A stretch of DNA of 64,000 nucleotides from Pseudomonas putida (GCF_022627325.1 NZ_JAETZZ010000007.1:1-64000), one strand, 5' to 3'. Shown: positions 7,030 through 16,216, counted from the first letter of the stretch. The notes: generated by a model not told the origin, from the sequence alone. Translations and numbers: made by a program.

Positions 7030-8619
7030 TCAGCGTTTCACCGAAACCTTGCTCAGGTCCAACCGCCCGAACGGGCTTACCTGGTACCCCTCGACCCCGT
7101 CGCGCAACAGCGCTGCCGCCGTCGGGTGCGCCAGCGGCACCCAGAGCGCCTGTTGCTGAATCAGCGTCTGCGCCTGCTGGTACAACCGGCTGCGCACGCT
7201 CTGGTCGTTGGTGGTGCGCCCTGCACTGATCAACTGGTCCAGCCGGCTGTCACAGAACCGCGCGAAGTTGGTCCCCGACTTGACCGCCGCACAGGAAAAC
7301 TGCGGGCTGAGGAAGTTGTCCGGGTCGCCATTGTCACCGGCCCAGCCCATGAACAGCAGGTCATGCTCGCCGGCCTTGGCCCGACGGATCAGCTCACCCC
7401 ATTCGATCACGCGGATTTCAGCCTTGATGCCGATCTTGGCCAGGTCTGCCTGGAGCATCTGCGCGCCCAGGCTCGGGTTGGGGTTGAGCAGGCTGCCCGA
7501 CGGGCGGGTCCAGATCGTGGTGCTGAACCCCTCTGCGTAACCGGCTTTGCTCAGCAGCGCCTTGGCTCGCTTGAGATCCAGCGGGTAGCCCGGCAGGTCC
7601 TTAGCATAGCTCCAGGTGTTCGGCGGGTAGGGGCCGTTGGCGGCGGTGGCGGTGCCTTCGAAAACGGCCTTGAGGTAGGCCTGCTTGTCGAAGGCCAGGT
7701 TGATTGCCTGGCGCACTTCAGGTTTGTCCAGCGGCGGGTGCTCGCTGTTGATGGCCACGAAGGCTGTCATGAAGGCCGGCGTCGTGGCGACCTTCAGGTT
7801 ACCGTCCTTGCTGGCTTCGGCAACGTCCAGGGGCTTGGGCGACAGGGCGACCTGGCATTCCCCACGCTTGAGTTTCTGCAGGCGTACGTTGGCGTCGGTG
7901 GTGATGGCGAAGATCAGTGGATCGACCGCAGGCTTGCCATCGAAGTAGTCAGGGTTGGCGCGGTAGCGCACCACGGCGTCCTTCTGGTAACGCTGGAAGA
8001 CGAACGGGCCGGTGCCGATCGGCTGGCTATTGAGCTTTTCCGGGGTGCCTGCCTTGAGCAGTTTGTCGGCGTACTCGGCGGAGTAGATCGAAGCGAAGCC
8101 CATGCTCAAGGTGGCCAGGAACGTGGCGTCGGCGTGGGTCAGGGTGAAGCGTACGCTGTTCGGCTCCGGGGCCTCGATCGATTTGATCAGGCTGCCCAGT
8201 TGCAGTGATTGGGCGTGCGGGTAGCCACCCGGTGCGGTCTTGTGCCAAGCGTGGGCGGGGTAGAGCATGCGCTGGAAGCTGAACAGCACATCGTCGGCAT
8301 CGAGCGCGCGGGTTGGTTTGAAATAAGGCGTGGAGTGGAATTTGACCCCGTCACGCAGCTTGAAGTCGTACACCAGCCCGTCAGTCGACACTGTCCAGCT
8401 CTGCGCCAGGCTTGGGACGACCTTGCCTTGGCTTGCGTCGAACTCGACCAGGCGGTTCATCAGAACGTCGGCCGAGGCGTTGGTGGTGGTCAGCGAGTTG
8501 TACTGGACCACGTCGAAGCCCTCGGGGCTGGCTTCGCTGCAGATACTCAGTGGCGCGGCCTGGGCGATGCCGGCAGCAAGCAGGGTGGTGAGCATTAAGG
8601 AAAGGGCGGCGGCACGCAT
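7030..8619 (-). CDS. ABC transporter substrate-binding protein, dipeptide/oligopeptide (DppA-like)
   Basis: This 529-residue periplasmic solute-binding protein belongs to family 5. The N-terminus MRAAALSLMLTTLLAAGIAQA is a Sec signal peptide with an AQA-A cleavage site. The mature protein has the SBP_bac_5 pattern (SICSEASPEGFDVVQYN, then FKLRDGVKFHSTP, and LLFMGWAGDNGDPDNFLSPQF near the C-terminus). No permease or ATPase gene is adjacent, so it is an orphan that must dock on a transporter encoded elsewhere. In related Pseudomonas a binding protein also lies between radC and rpmB. Ligand is unknown, and peptides are the likeliest by family. Confidence 0.88.
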   Translation of the reverse strand: MRAAALSLMLTTLLAAGIAQAAPLSICSEASPEGFDVVQYNSLTTTNASADVLMNRLVEFDASQGKVVPSLAQSWTVSTDGLVYDFKLRDGVKFHSTPYFKPTRALDADDVLFSFQRMLYPAHAWHKTAPGGYPHAQSLQLGSLIKSIEAPEPNSVRFTLTHADATFLATLSMGFASIYSAEYADKLLKAGTPEKLNSQPIGTGPFVFQRYQKDAVVRYRANPDYFDGKPAVDPLIFAITTDANVRLQKLKRGECQVALSPKPLDVAEASKDGNLKVATTPAFMTAFVAINSEHPPLDKPEVRQAINLAFDKQAYLKAVFEGTATAANGPYPPNTWSYAKDLPGYPLDLKRAKALLSKAGYAEGFSTTIWTRPSGSLLNPNPSLGAQMLQADLAKIGIKAEIRVIEWGELIRRAKAGEHDLLFMGWAGDNGDPDNFLSPQFSCAAVKSGTNFARFCDSRLDQLISAGRTTNDQSVRSRLYQQAQTLIQQQALWVPLAHPTAAALLRDGVEGYQVSPFGRLDLSKVSVKR

Positions 8620-8979
8620 CGTGGCTCCTTGGCTGTCAGTGGCCCATCTGCCAGAGCAGTCTGGAAACGTCCTACCCTAGTGTGCGCATCAGCAAATGAC
8701 CACCCTCTTTTTATGCGGGTTGGCGACGAGTGGTCGACAGTTCGCCGGGCTAGCCGCTATGCTGCTCGCGCACGATTTGTCTCCGGCAGATGCTCATCAG
8801 CAGTTGTTGCAATGCAGTCTTTCTGGTATAAAGCAGCGCTCTTTTCTAGGGGCTCGGCCTGTCGCATCAGCGGATCCGGTCGGTAAGACCTCCAGAATCA
8901 CGGCGCCTGGCGCCAAAGACTGAGAGATTAAGCGGCCAACCCATGCCGGGTTGGGCATGTGGTTTTAGAGGGCTGAGTC
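8620..8979 (+). promoter_or_regulatory. rpmB promoter and leader with two hairpins
   Basis: This 360-base gap has no gene. A promoter TTGTTG (8804-8809), 17-base spacer, TATAAA (8827-8832) with an extended -10 (TG) points at rpmB. The ~140-base leader then carries a GGCG...CGCC hairpin near 8902-8914 and a second hairpin with arms CCAACCC (8936-8942) and GGGTTGG (8948-8954), about 25 bases before the start codon. The second could hide or expose the ribosome site, so autogenous control by a ribosomal protein is possible. Control is inferred, while the hairpins are visible. Confidence 0.5.
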
Positions 8980-9216
8980 ATGTCGAGAGTCTGTCAAGTT
9001 ACTGGTAAGGGTCCAGTAACCGGGAACAACATTTCCCACGCAAACAACAAAACCCGTCGTCGTTTCCTGCCGAACCTGCAGCACCACCGTTTCTGGGTTG
9101 AATCCGAGAACCGTTTCGTGCGTCTGCGCGTATCTGCCAAAGGCATGCGCGTCATTGACAAGCGTGGTATCGACGTAGTGCTGGCCGAGCTGCGTGCTCG
9201 CGGCGAAAAGTTCTAA
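8980..9216 (+). CDS. rpmB: 50S ribosomal protein L28
   Basis: This is a 78-residue ribosomal protein of the large subunit. The sequence begins [20 protein letters not shown], has the conserved [14 protein letters not shown] segment, and ends [10 protein letters not shown], which is full length for gammaproteobacterial L28. The ribosome site lies in GAGGGCTGAGTC before ATG. It is the first gene of the rpmB-rpmG pair, 10 bases before rpmG. It has only one Cys, so it is not the zinc-binding form. Confidence 0.98.
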   Translation: MSRVCQVTGKGPVTGNNISHANNKTRRRFLPNLQHHRFWVESENRFVRLRVSAKGMRVIDKRGIDVVLAELRARGEKF

Positions 9217-9226
9217 GGAGAACGTC

Positions 9227-9382
9227 ATGCGTGAATTGATCCGTCTGGTTTCGAGTGCTGGCACTGGCCACTTCTACACCACCGACAAGAACAAGCGCAC
9301 CACCCCGGACAAAATCGAGATCAAGAAATACGATCCCGTTGTTCGCAAGCACGTGGTGTACAAGGAAGCCAAGATCAAGTAA
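9227..9382 (+). CDS. rpmG: 50S ribosomal protein L33
   Basis: This is a 51-residue large-subunit protein, complete from [19 protein letters not shown] to [11 protein letters not shown] at 9227 is preceded by AAGGAG (9215-9220). A longer frame starting upstream inside rpmB is not used. No cysteines are present, so this is the C-minus, zinc-independent form. It is co-transcribed with rpmB and followed by a strong terminator. Confidence 0.98.
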   Translation: MRELIRLVSSAGTGHFYTTDKNKRTTPDKIEIKKYDPVVRKHVVYKEAKIK

Positions 9383-9396
9383 TTGATCGGCGACCT

Positions 9397-9435
9397 GAAA
9401 AAAACCCGCATCCGAAAGGACGCGGGTTTTTTTTT
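9397..9435 (+). terminator. Rho-independent terminator of rpmB-rpmG
   Basis: A stem AACCCGC / GCGGGTT with a short loop (ATCCGAAAGGAC) is followed by nine T. The matching A-run on the left makes it bidirectional, so it can also end the minus-strand transcript from the small I78-like gene downstream. Confidence 0.9.
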
Positions 9436-9460
9436 ACGTGGATGCCAACAGCAGTGGATA

Positions 9461-9661
9461 TCAGCTGATGCGCAGGCCGTCGATGGTGCCGTTGGCATCG
9501 ACGCTGATCATCACCCGGTCGGAGCGTATGTCCAAGGTGGTGACGTCGCGTGGGCCGGCGGCGCTCAGCAGGCCAGTAAGTTCGAGAATGTAGGGTTTGA
9601 CGCTTTCTACATACTGCGAGCCAATCACGTGACGAGCACGGTCGAGGATATCGGTAGTCAT
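9461..9661 (-). CDS. Small protein similar to I78 peptidase inhibitors
   Basis: This 66-residue protein has the ribosome site GGAGAAC before ATG at 9661. The C-terminal half (GPRDVTTLDIRSDRVMISVD, then NGTIDGLRI) follows the pattern of inhibitor family I78, in which a D-x-R-x-D-R-V segment precedes a VD...G turn. The N-terminal half is a helix and lacks the family's usual Cys pair. There is no signal peptide, so it may act in the cytoplasm or be only a distant relative. It stands alone, tail to tail with rpmG. The family call is a pattern match by eye. Confidence 0.6.
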   Translation of the reverse strand: MTTDILDRARHVIGSQYVESVKPYILELTGLLSAAGPRDVTTLDIRSDRVMISVDANGTIDGLRIS

Positions 9662-9756
9662 GGTGTTCTCCTTGAGTTGTCCCGAATTGGACGCATCAAG
9701 GATCCCGCCTTTGGCTTGCCGGGCTGTGGTACTTAATCACCACGCTGGCGTCGCAA

Positions 9757-10116
9757 TCATTTCTGCTCGAACATCACATAAATCTTGCGGCACGGCTCCA
9801 GCACTTCCCAGGTGCCCTGGAAGCCAGCCGGGATGACGAACCGATCACCGGCACGCAGGGTCTTGGCCCCGCCATCCGGGTCGCGCAATACTGAAACGCC
9901 CTGCACGATCTCGCAGTATTCGTGCTCGGTGTAGTTCACCGTCCACTGCCCCACTTCACCTTCCCAGACACCTGCGGCGAACTGCCCGCACGGGCTGGAA
10001 TAGTGGTTGTAGACAGCCTGGTCTGGCTCGCCCTTGAGGATTTTTTCTGCCGCGGGACGGTAGCGTTCAGCCTCGGTGAGGACCTGGGCGAAGTCGATGA
10101 TGTTGGCGATGTTCAT
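9757..10116 (-). CDS. Cupin-domain protein (DUF861-like)
   Basis: This is a 119-residue single-domain cupin. ATG at 10116 (MNIANIIDFAQVL) has the ribosome site TAGGAGC, so the longer frame to 10173 is not used. The cupin motifs are present: GQWTVNYTEHEYCEIVQG, then LRAGDRFVIPAGFQGTWEV. This is the small cupin type (cupin_3) seen in ureidoglycine aminohydrolase-like and EutQ-like proteins. It lies divergent from the kauB-type dehydrogenase, which suggests a role in amine or polyamine catabolism or its control. Substrate unknown. Confidence 0.78.
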   Translation of the reverse strand: MNIANIIDFAQVLTEAERYRPAAEKILKGEPDQAVYNHYSSPCGQFAAGVWEGEVGQWTVNYTEHEYCEIVQGVSVLRDPDGGAKTLRAGDRFVIPAGFQGTWEVLEPCRKIYVMFEQK

Positions 10117-10312
10117 GGTGCGGCTCCTATTTTTGTTTAATAAAATGCACATCAGTAGGCTTTTGAGCCTCATGTGTCAAATATATTGATAGTTTGCACT
10201 GGCTGGTTTAGGGTATCGCTTGCCAGTGTGCGCTTGTCGCCCGGCCAGAATTCTGACAACGCCTGTGAGTCCTCAGTGCGGCGTTGCACCTAAACAAGAG
10301 GAGGAGTTTCGT

Positions 10313-11806
10313 ATGACCACCCTGACTCGTGCAGACTGGGAGCAACGTGCCCAGCAATTGAAGATCGAAGGGCGTGCCTTCATCAACGGCGAATACACCG
10401 ACGCCGCATCCGGTGAAACCTTCGACTGCCTGAGCCCGGTCGACGGACGCTTCCTGGCCAAGGTTGCCAGCTGCGACCTGGCCGATGCCAACCGCGCGGT
10501 GGAAAACGCCCGTGCAACGTTCGATTCCGGCGTGTGGTCGCAGCTGGCTCCGGCCAAGCGCAAAGCCAAGCTGATCCGCTTCGCCGACCTGCTGCGCAAG
10601 CACGTCGAAGAGCTGGCGCTGCTGGAAACCCTGGACATGGGCAAGCCGATCGGCGACTCCTCCAGCATCGACGTGCCAGGTGCGGCCAATGCCATCCACT
10701 GGACCGCCGAAGCCATCGACAAGGTCTACGACGAAGTTGCACCCACCCCGCATGACCAGCTAGGCCTGGTTACCCGCGAGCCAGTGGGTGTGGTCGGTGC
10801 CATCGTACCGTGGAACTTCCCGCTGCTGATGGCCTGCTGGAAGATCGCTCCAGCCCTGGCCACCGGTAACTCGCTGGTACTCAAGCCATCCGAGAAGTCG
10901 CCGCTGACCGCTATCCGCATCGCCCAGCTGGCCATCGAAGCCGGCATCCCCGCCGGTGTGCTGAACGTACTCCCAGGCTACGGCCACACCGTCGGCAAGG
11001 CCCTGGCCCTGCACATGGACGTCGATACCCTGGTGTTCACCGGCTCGACCAAGATCGCCAAGCAGCTGATGGTGTACGCCGGCGAGTCGAACATGAAGCG
11101 CGTCTGGCTGGAGGCCGGCGGCAAGAGCCCGAACATCGTCTTCGCCGACGCCCCGGACCTGCAGGCCGCTGCCGAAGCTGCCGCCAGTGCCATCGCCTTC
11201 AACCAGGGCGAAGTCTGCACTGCCGGTTCCCGCCTGCTGGTCGAGCGTTCGATCAAGGACAAGTTCCTGCCCATGGTGGTTGACGCGCTCAAGGGCTGGA
11301 AACCAGGCAACCCGCTGGACCCGCAGACCACCGTCGGTGCGCTGGTCGACACCCAGCAGATGAATACCGTGCTGTCGTACATCGACGCCGGCCACAAGGA
11401 CGGCGCCAAGTTGCTGGCCGGTGGCAAGCGCACCTTGGAAGAAACGGGCGGCACTTATGTCGAGCCGACCATCTTCGACGGCGTGACCAACGCCATGAAG
11501 ATCGCCCAGGAAGAAATCTTCGGCCCGGTGCTGTCGGTCATCGCCTTCGATACCGCCGAAGAAGCCATCGCCATTGCCAACGACACGCCCTACGGTCTGG
11601 CCGCTGGTATCTGGACCTCGGATATTTCCAAGGCCCACAAGACTGCCCGTGCCGTGCGCGCGGGCAGTGTCTGGGTCAACCAGTACGATGGCGGCGACAT
11701 GACCGCGCCGTTCGGCGGCTTCAAGCAGTCGGGCAACGGCCGTGACAAGTCGCTGCATGCGCTGGAGAAGTACACCGAGCTGAAGGCGACCTGGATCAAG
11801 CTGTAA
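10313..11806 (+). CDS. kauB: Aldehyde dehydrogenase, PuuC/KauB type
   Basis: This 497-residue NAD(P)+-dependent aldehyde dehydrogenase oxidises aminoaldehydes such as 4-guanidinobutyraldehyde or gamma-glutamyl-aminobutyraldehyde to acids in polyamine and arginine catabolism. ATG at 10313 follows GAGGAG, and the frame upstream is spurious. Visible motifs: cofactor segment VVGAIVPWNFPLLMACWKIA, VFTGSTKIAKQ, Glu in LEAGGKSPN, catalytic Cys in FNQGEVCTAGSR, and EEIFGPVLSV. The length equals that of P. aeruginosa KauB/PauC (PA5312), which also lies near rpmG and dadA. Exact substrate is inferred from this synteny. Confidence 0.85.
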   Translation: MTTLTRADWEQRAQQLKIEGRAFINGEYTDAASGETFDCLSPVDGRFLAKVASCDLADANRAVENARATFDSGVWSQLAPAKRKAKLIRFADLLRKHVEELALLETLDMGKPIGDSSSIDVPGAANAIHWTAEAIDKVYDEVAPTPHDQLGLVTREPVGVVGAIVPWNFPLLMACWKIAPALATGNSLVLKPSEKSPLTAIRIAQLAIEAGIPAGVLNVLPGYGHTVGKALALHMDVDTLVFTGSTKIAKQLMVYAGESNMKRVWLEAGGKSPNIVFADAPDLQAAAEAAASAIAFNQGEVCTAGSRLLVERSIKDKFLPMVVDALKGWKPGNPLDPQTTVGALVDTQQMNTVLSYIDAGHKDGAKLLAGGKRTLEETGGTYVEPTIFDGVTNAMKIAQEEIFGPVLSVIAFDTAEEAIAIANDTPYGLAAGIWTSDISKAHKTARAVRAGSVWVNQYDGGDMTAPFGGFKQSGNGRDKSLHALEKYTELKATWIKL

Positions 11807-11813
11807 ATCCACA

Positions 11814-11868
11814 GGGGCTGCGCTACAGCCCCAACAACAGCCGGGCCGGTTCACGCCGTCCCGGCTGT
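11814..11868 (+). terminator. Tandem hairpins after kauB
   Basis: The first hairpin is GGGGCTG (11814-11820) with CAGCCCC (11826-11832). The second is ACAGCCGGG (11837-11845) with CCCGGCTGT (11860-11868). Both lie between the dehydrogenase stop and the MFS gene. The second is T-poor downstream (GTCGTTTCT), so termination may be partial. Confidence 0.55.
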
Positions 11869-11908
11869 GTCGTTTCTGCTATTCAAGAATTCTGCCTGGG
11901 AGGCTGCT

Positions 11909-13048
11909 ATGCGCTGGGGAACCTACTTTGCCGTGCTGGCATCGGTGCTGAGCGTCGGGCTCGCGCTCGGCGTGAGCATGCCGCTGGTGTCCCTGCGGCT
12001 GGAGGCCTGGGGCTACGGCAGCTTCGCCATCGGCGTCATGGCGGCTATGCCGGCGCTGGGTGTGCTGCTCGGGGCGAGCCTGGCCAGCCGCCTGGCCGGG
12101 TGGGTCGGCGTGCCTGCGGCCATGCGCTTGTGCCTGTGGGGCGGGGCGTTATCGATCGGCCTGCTGGCGGTGTTGCCGAGCTACCCGCTGTGGTTGGCGC
12201 TACGCTTGCTGATCGGTATGTCGCTGACCGTGGTGTTCATCCTTGGCGAGAGCTGGATCAACCAGTTGGTGGTGGAGCAGTGGCGCGGGCGCCTGGTGGC
12301 GCTGTATGGCAGCAGCTACGCCTTGAGCCAGCTGGCCGGGCCACTGGTACTGGGCTTTCTCGGCTCTGACGATGACTTTGGCTTCTGGGCTGCGACGGGC
12401 CTGTTACTGCTATCGCCCTTGCTGCTGTTGGGCCGTGGCGGCGCACCGAGTACCGAGGCCTGCAGCGTTACCTTCCGCGACCTGTTCGCCTTCTGTCGCC
12501 GACTGCCGGTGATCGCCTGGGCCATCGCGCTGTTCGCTTCCTTCGAGGCGATGATCCTCACCCTGTTGCCGGTGTATTGCCTGCAGCAGGGTTTCACCAC
12601 CGAGCTGGCGCTGTTCATGGTCAGTACTGTGGTGGTGGGTGACGCGGTGCTGCAATTGCCGATTGGCGCCTTGGCCGACCACATGTCGCGGCGCGCGCTG
12701 TTCACCGCTTGTGCGGTGACCTTGCTGTGTTCCAGCCTGGCGATTCCGTTGCTTTTGCACACGCCGGCGATCTGGCCGTTGTGGGTGCTGTTCGGTGCCA
12801 GTGCCGGTGGCCTGTTCACCTTGTCGCTGATACTGATCGGCGAGCGGTACCGGGATGATGCCCTCGTGCGGGCCAATGCCCATGTGGCGCAGCTGTGGGG
12901 TATCGGCTGCCTGCTGGGGCCGTTGCTGGCAGGTGCAGGTAGCCAGTGGCTCAGTGGCCATGCCTTGCCGCTGCTGATGGCAATTGGGGCGGCCGGGTTG
13001 GTGGTGTTGACCCGGCGGCGCGGTGCCTTCGAGCCCGCCGCCGCCTGA
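11909..13048 (+). CDS. MFS transporter (YcaD-like)
   Basis: This is a 379-residue inner-membrane permease with about 12 hydrophobic segments. ATG at 11909 (MRWGTYFAVLASVLSVGLAL) has the ribosome site GGGAGG, so the frame upstream (MSFLLFKN...) is not used. The N-terminal half contains the loop after TM2-3 (SLASRLAGWVGVPAAMRLCL) and the TM5 region RLLIGMSLTVVFILGESWIN, typical of the YcaD/UMF-like group of the major facilitator superfamily. The substrate cannot be read. It lies after the kauB hairpins and converges with the phospholipase D gene, 8 bases apart. Confidence 0.85.
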   Translation: MRWGTYFAVLASVLSVGLALGVSMPLVSLRLEAWGYGSFAIGVMAAMPALGVLLGASLASRLAGWVGVPAAMRLCLWGGALSIGLLAVLPSYPLWLALRLLIGMSLTVVFILGESWINQLVVEQWRGRLVALYGSSYALSQLAGPLVLGFLGSDDDFGFWAATGLLLLSPLLLLGRGGAPSTEACSVTFRDLFAFCRRLPVIAWAIALFASFEAMILTLLPVYCLQQGFTTELALFMVSTVVVGDAVLQLPIGALADHMSRRALFTACAVTLLCSSLAIPLLLHTPAIWPLWVLFGASAGGLFTLSLILIGERYRDDALVRANAHVAQLWGIGCLLGPLLAGAGSQWLSGHALPLLMAIGAAGLVVLTRRRGAFEPAAA

Positions 13049-13056
13049 GGCCCGGG

Positions 13057-14607
13057 CTAGAGCATTTTCTCCAGCCCGACGGCCTTGCTGATCCACGCAT
13101 TGAACCGCCGCCAGAGCCCACCGGGCTCTGCCGTCAGGGTGTGCAGTCGGCCGTTGTCCTCGGTCACCCAGGCCAGTTTGTCATGCTCGAGCCTGACCTG
13201 ATAACTGAGCGCTGGCGCCATACCCTGAACGGCCAGCTCGCGGGTGTATTCGGCCAGCTCCGGGCTGTCCACCAGCACCCCGACCTCGGTATTCCACAGC
13301 ACCGAACGCGGGTCGAAATTGAACGAGCCGATGAAGGTCTTGCGCCGGTCGAACACGATCGCCTTGCTGTGCAGGCTGGAATCCGAACCGCCTTGGTAAC
13401 TCAGGCGTCCGGCACTGGGGTCGCCCGGCTGGCGGCGTAACTCGAACAGCTGCACGCCGTGTTCGAGCAGCGCCCGGCGGTAGGGTGCATACCCGCCATG
13501 CACCGCCGGTACATCGGTGGCCTCCAGTGAGTTGGTCAACAGCTTGACCGACGTACCGGCGTCCGCACGGCCGGTCAGGTACAGCAGCCCCGGCTCGCCA
13601 GGGACGAAATAGGCCGAAACCAGGATCAACTCGTGATGCACGTTAGCCAGGTCAGGGGCCAACTGCTGGCTCATCAGCAGCTGCGGATCCGGCTCGTCGT
13701 CTGCCAGCACCTTGCTCGGTGCGTCCCACAAGGCCTGACTGTGGGCCCAGATCAGCTCATTACGCCAAACATCCAGGCGTGGCTCTGACTGATAGGCCAT
13801 CAGGCGGTCATACAGCGCCTTGCGTTGGACCCGCGCCTCGGCCAGGGACACTTCCAGGCGGTGGCGGCTGGCGGCAAGGTCGGCGGCATCCGGCAGTTGC
13901 CAGAGGAAGTCAGTGACAGGCCTGCTCAGGGCACTGTTCCAGTATTGGTCGAAGCTGTGCCCGAGCTGCTCGGCCACCGGGCCCACGCCGAGCATGTCGA
14001 TGTCAGTGAAATTCAGGTTGGGCTCGGCATCGAAATATTCATCGCCCAGGTTGCGTCCGCCGACGATGGCCATGCTGTTGTCCACCAGGAACAGCTTGTT
14101 GTGCATGCGCCGGTGCTGGCGCGACAGGTTGAACAGGCGCCCGAACGCCCGTGTCACCCCTGTGCTGCGGCCCAGGTGCAGTGGGTTGAATACACGGATC
14201 TGGATGTTCGGATGGGCATCCAAGGTGCCCATGATGGTATCCAGGCCATCGCTGGTGGTGTCGTCGAGCAGAATGCGCACGCGTACGCCCCGATCGGCCG
14301 CGCGCAGCAGTTCATGGACCAGGGCGCGGGTGCTCAGGCCGTCGTGGACGATGTAGTACTGCAAGTCGATGCTGGCCTGGGCGTTACGGATCAGCTCGGC
14401 GCGGGCACGGAAGGCCTCGTTGCTGTTGGGCAGCAGACGGAAACCGGACCGTCCCTCATAGGGTGCGGCCTGGCGCAATACCGAACGGCCGAAAGCTGAA
14501 TCTTTGGCCGGCAATGCCTGGCTGGTCTCGCGGGGTGTACCGACGCTGGCGCAGCCTGCAAGGCCTAGCAGCGCCAGCAGCAGGGGCAGAGCTCGCTGGA
14601 GTCTCAA
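13057..14607 (-). CDS. Phospholipase D-family lipoprotein (cardiolipin synthase C-like)
   Basis: This 516-residue protein has a lipoprotein signal (ALLGLAGC, Cys near residue 19), so it is anchored at the membrane. It contains two HKD catalytic motifs: HNKLFLVDNSMAIVGGRN and HSKAIVFDRRKTFIGSFNFD. These and the length fit ClsC/YmdC-type phospholipase D proteins, which join phosphatidylglycerol with a second phospholipid to make cardiolipin. Unlike ClsA it has no N-terminal transmembrane pair. No ymdB-like partner is adjacent. Lipid substrate is inferred from the family. Confidence 0.82.
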   Translation of the reverse strand: MRLQRALPLLLALLGLAGCASVGTPRETSQALPAKDSAFGRSVLRQAAPYEGRSGFRLLPNSNEAFRARAELIRNAQASIDLQYYIVHDGLSTRALVHELLRAADRGVRVRILLDDTTSDGLDTIMGTLDAHPNIQIRVFNPLHLGRSTGVTRAFGRLFNLSRQHRRMHNKLFLVDNSMAIVGGRNLGDEYFDAEPNLNFTDIDMLGVGPVAEQLGHSFDQYWNSALSRPVTDFLWQLPDAADLAASRHRLEVSLAEARVQRKALYDRLMAYQSEPRLDVWRNELIWAHSQALWDAPSKVLADDEPDPQLLMSQQLAPDLANVHHELILVSAYFVPGEPGLLYLTGRADAGTSVKLLTNSLEATDVPAVHGGYAPYRRALLEHGVQLFELRRQPGDPSAGRLSYQGGSDSSLHSKAIVFDRRKTFIGSFNFDPRSVLWNTEVGVLVDSPELAEYTRELAVQGMAPALSYQVRLEHDKLAWVTEDNGRLHTLTAEPGGLWRRFNAWISKAVGLEKML

Positions 14608-14667
14608 AGGTGGATCGTCCTGTGCGGCAAGGGCTTGAGAGGTAGGACCGTCAAGGGCGGCGCAAAG

Positions 14668-16098
14668 TTACCCGTCGGTGTGACTTTCATCCAGTAGACG
14701 AAGGGCGGTTTCCCCCACTTTGCGCACCGCGTCCTCGATTTGCGGGGTTGGCCGCGCGGCGAAATTCATCCGCAGGCAGTGGCGGAACTTGCCAGAGGCC
14801 GAAAAGATGCTGCCCACGGCAACCTGCACGCCCTGTTCCAGTAAAGCGCGGTTCAGCCGCAGCGTGTCGAAATGTTCTGGCAGCTCCACCCACAGCATGA
14901 AGCCGCCCTGAGGCCGGCTGACGCGTGTGCCAGGCGGGAAGTAACGGTTTACCCAGTCGCTCATCAGGTCGCGGCCGCGCTGGTACTGGCTACGCATGCG
15001 CCGTACATGGGGGTGGTAGTGGCCGCTGGCGATGAAATCGGCGATCGCCAGCTGCGGCTGGGTGGCCGTGCTGCCGGTGCTGATGTACTTCATGTGCAAC
15101 ACCCGCTCCAGATAGCGCCCTGGCGCCACCCAGCCGATGCGCAGGCCCGGGGCGAGCGTCTTGGAAAACGAACTGCACAGCAGCACGCGACCGTCGTCGT
15201 CGAACGACTTGAGGGTGCGCGGGCGAGGGTAGGTGTAGGCCAGGTCGCCATACACATCGTCTTCGAGGATGGCGACATCATAGCGCTGGGCGAGGTTCAG
15301 CAGGGCCTTCTTGCGCGCTTCGGGCATGATGTAGCCAAGCGGATTGTTACAGCTTGGCGTGATCTGGATGAGCTTGATCGGCCACTGTTCAAGTGCCAGT
15401 TCCAGCGCTTGCAGGCTGATGCCGGTGATGGGGTCGGTAGGGATCTCCAACGCCTTCATGCCCAAGCCTTTGAGGGTTTGCATGGCGCCGTGGAAGCTCG
15501 GCGAATCTACCGCGACAATGTCGCCCGGCTCGCAGACTGCGCGGATACTGCACGACAACGCCTCGTGGCAGCCGGTCGTCACCACCAGGTCCGCCGGGCC
15601 AAGGCGGCAGCCCGAGTCCAGCACCAGGCGGGCAACCTGCTCGCGCAAGGCGAGGTTGCCGTGGATGTTGTCGTAGTACAGCCCCGGCATGTCCTGGCGC
15701 CGGCTGAGCTGGGCCAGGCTGCGCAGCAGGGGCTTCAGGCTCGGGCTGTCGATGTCGGGCATGCCACGGCCGAGCTGTATGACGTCTTGACGAGGCGTGC
15801 TGCGTACCAGCTCCAGGACCTGTTCCCACTGCGAAATGTCCACTGGCCGCTGGGCCGGGCGGCTGACGGCGGGCAGTGCGGCGAGGTGGCGATGGTCGTT
15901 GACGAAGTAGCCGGATTTGGGGCGTGGCGAAACCATGCCGTTGTCTTCCAGCAGGCGGTAGGCCTGCTGCACCGTACTCAGGCTGACCCCGTGCTCCACG
16001 CTCAGGGCGCGCACCGATGGCAGGCGCTGGCCGGGGCGGTAGAGGCCCTGCTCGATACGGGTGCCGAGCAGCTCGGCGAGGTTCAGGTAGAGCGTCAC
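14668..16098 (-). CDS. MocR-family regulator (GntR HTH + aminotransferase domain)
   Basis: This is a 476-residue transcription factor with an N-terminal GntR winged helix (YRPGQRLPSVRALSVEHGVS, residues ~20-70) and a C-terminal PLP-dependent aminotransferase-like domain with the Schiff-base Lys in SSFSKTLAPGLRIGWV. The preferred start is GTG at 16098, preceded by CAGGAG. The frame runs to 16158 without a better start. MocR regulators sense PLP or an amino compound and usually control a divergent target. Here that is the DUF1127 gene, with repeated CTGTAT sites between them. Confidence 0.88.
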   Translation of the reverse strand: MTLYLNLAELLGTRIEQGLYRPGQRLPSVRALSVEHGVSLSTVQQAYRLLEDNGMVSPRPKSGYFVNDHRHLAALPAVSRPAQRPVDISQWEQVLELVRSTPRQDVIQLGRGMPDIDSPSLKPLLRSLAQLSRRQDMPGLYYDNIHGNLALREQVARLVLDSGCRLGPADLVVTTGCHEALSCSIRAVCEPGDIVAVDSPSFHGAMQTLKGLGMKALEIPTDPITGISLQALELALEQWPIKLIQITPSCNNPLGYIMPEARKKALLNLAQRYDVAILEDDVYGDLAYTYPRPRTLKSFDDDGRVLLCSSFSKTLAPGLRIGWVAPGRYLERVLHMKYISTGSTATQPQLAIADFIASGHYHPHVRRMRSQYQRGRDLMSDWVNRYFPPGTRVSRPQGGFMLWVELPEHFDTLRLNRALLEQGVQVAVGSIFSASGKFRHCLRMNFAARPTPQIEDAVRKVGETALRLLDESHTDG

Positions 16099-16148
16099 GG
16101 CATACTCCTGTGGGCGATTGCCCGCCCGACCAGTACAGTTGCGTTGAA

Positions 16149-16216
16149 AATACAGCATTCAGGCAGAAATTGGCCAATTCTGTATGGGAATAATAAGGGT
16201 GTATTGAATCTGTATT
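16149..16216. promoter_or_regulatory. Candidate MocR operator repeats
   Basis: AATACAG (16149-16155) faces CTGTAT (16180-16185), and CTGTATT recurs at 16210-16216. The direct copies are 30 bases apart, about three helical turns, a spacing typical of MocR sites. They lie between the MocR gene and the DUF1127 gene. Confidence 0.4.

Noticed and set aside
6910..8208. 432-codon plus-strand frame opposite the binding-protein gene
   Set aside because: Antisense shadow of the DppA-like gene; low-complexity composition and no recognisable domain.
10760..11854. 364-codon minus-strand frame
   Set aside because: Antisense of the kauB-type dehydrogenase, whose motifs are unmistakable.
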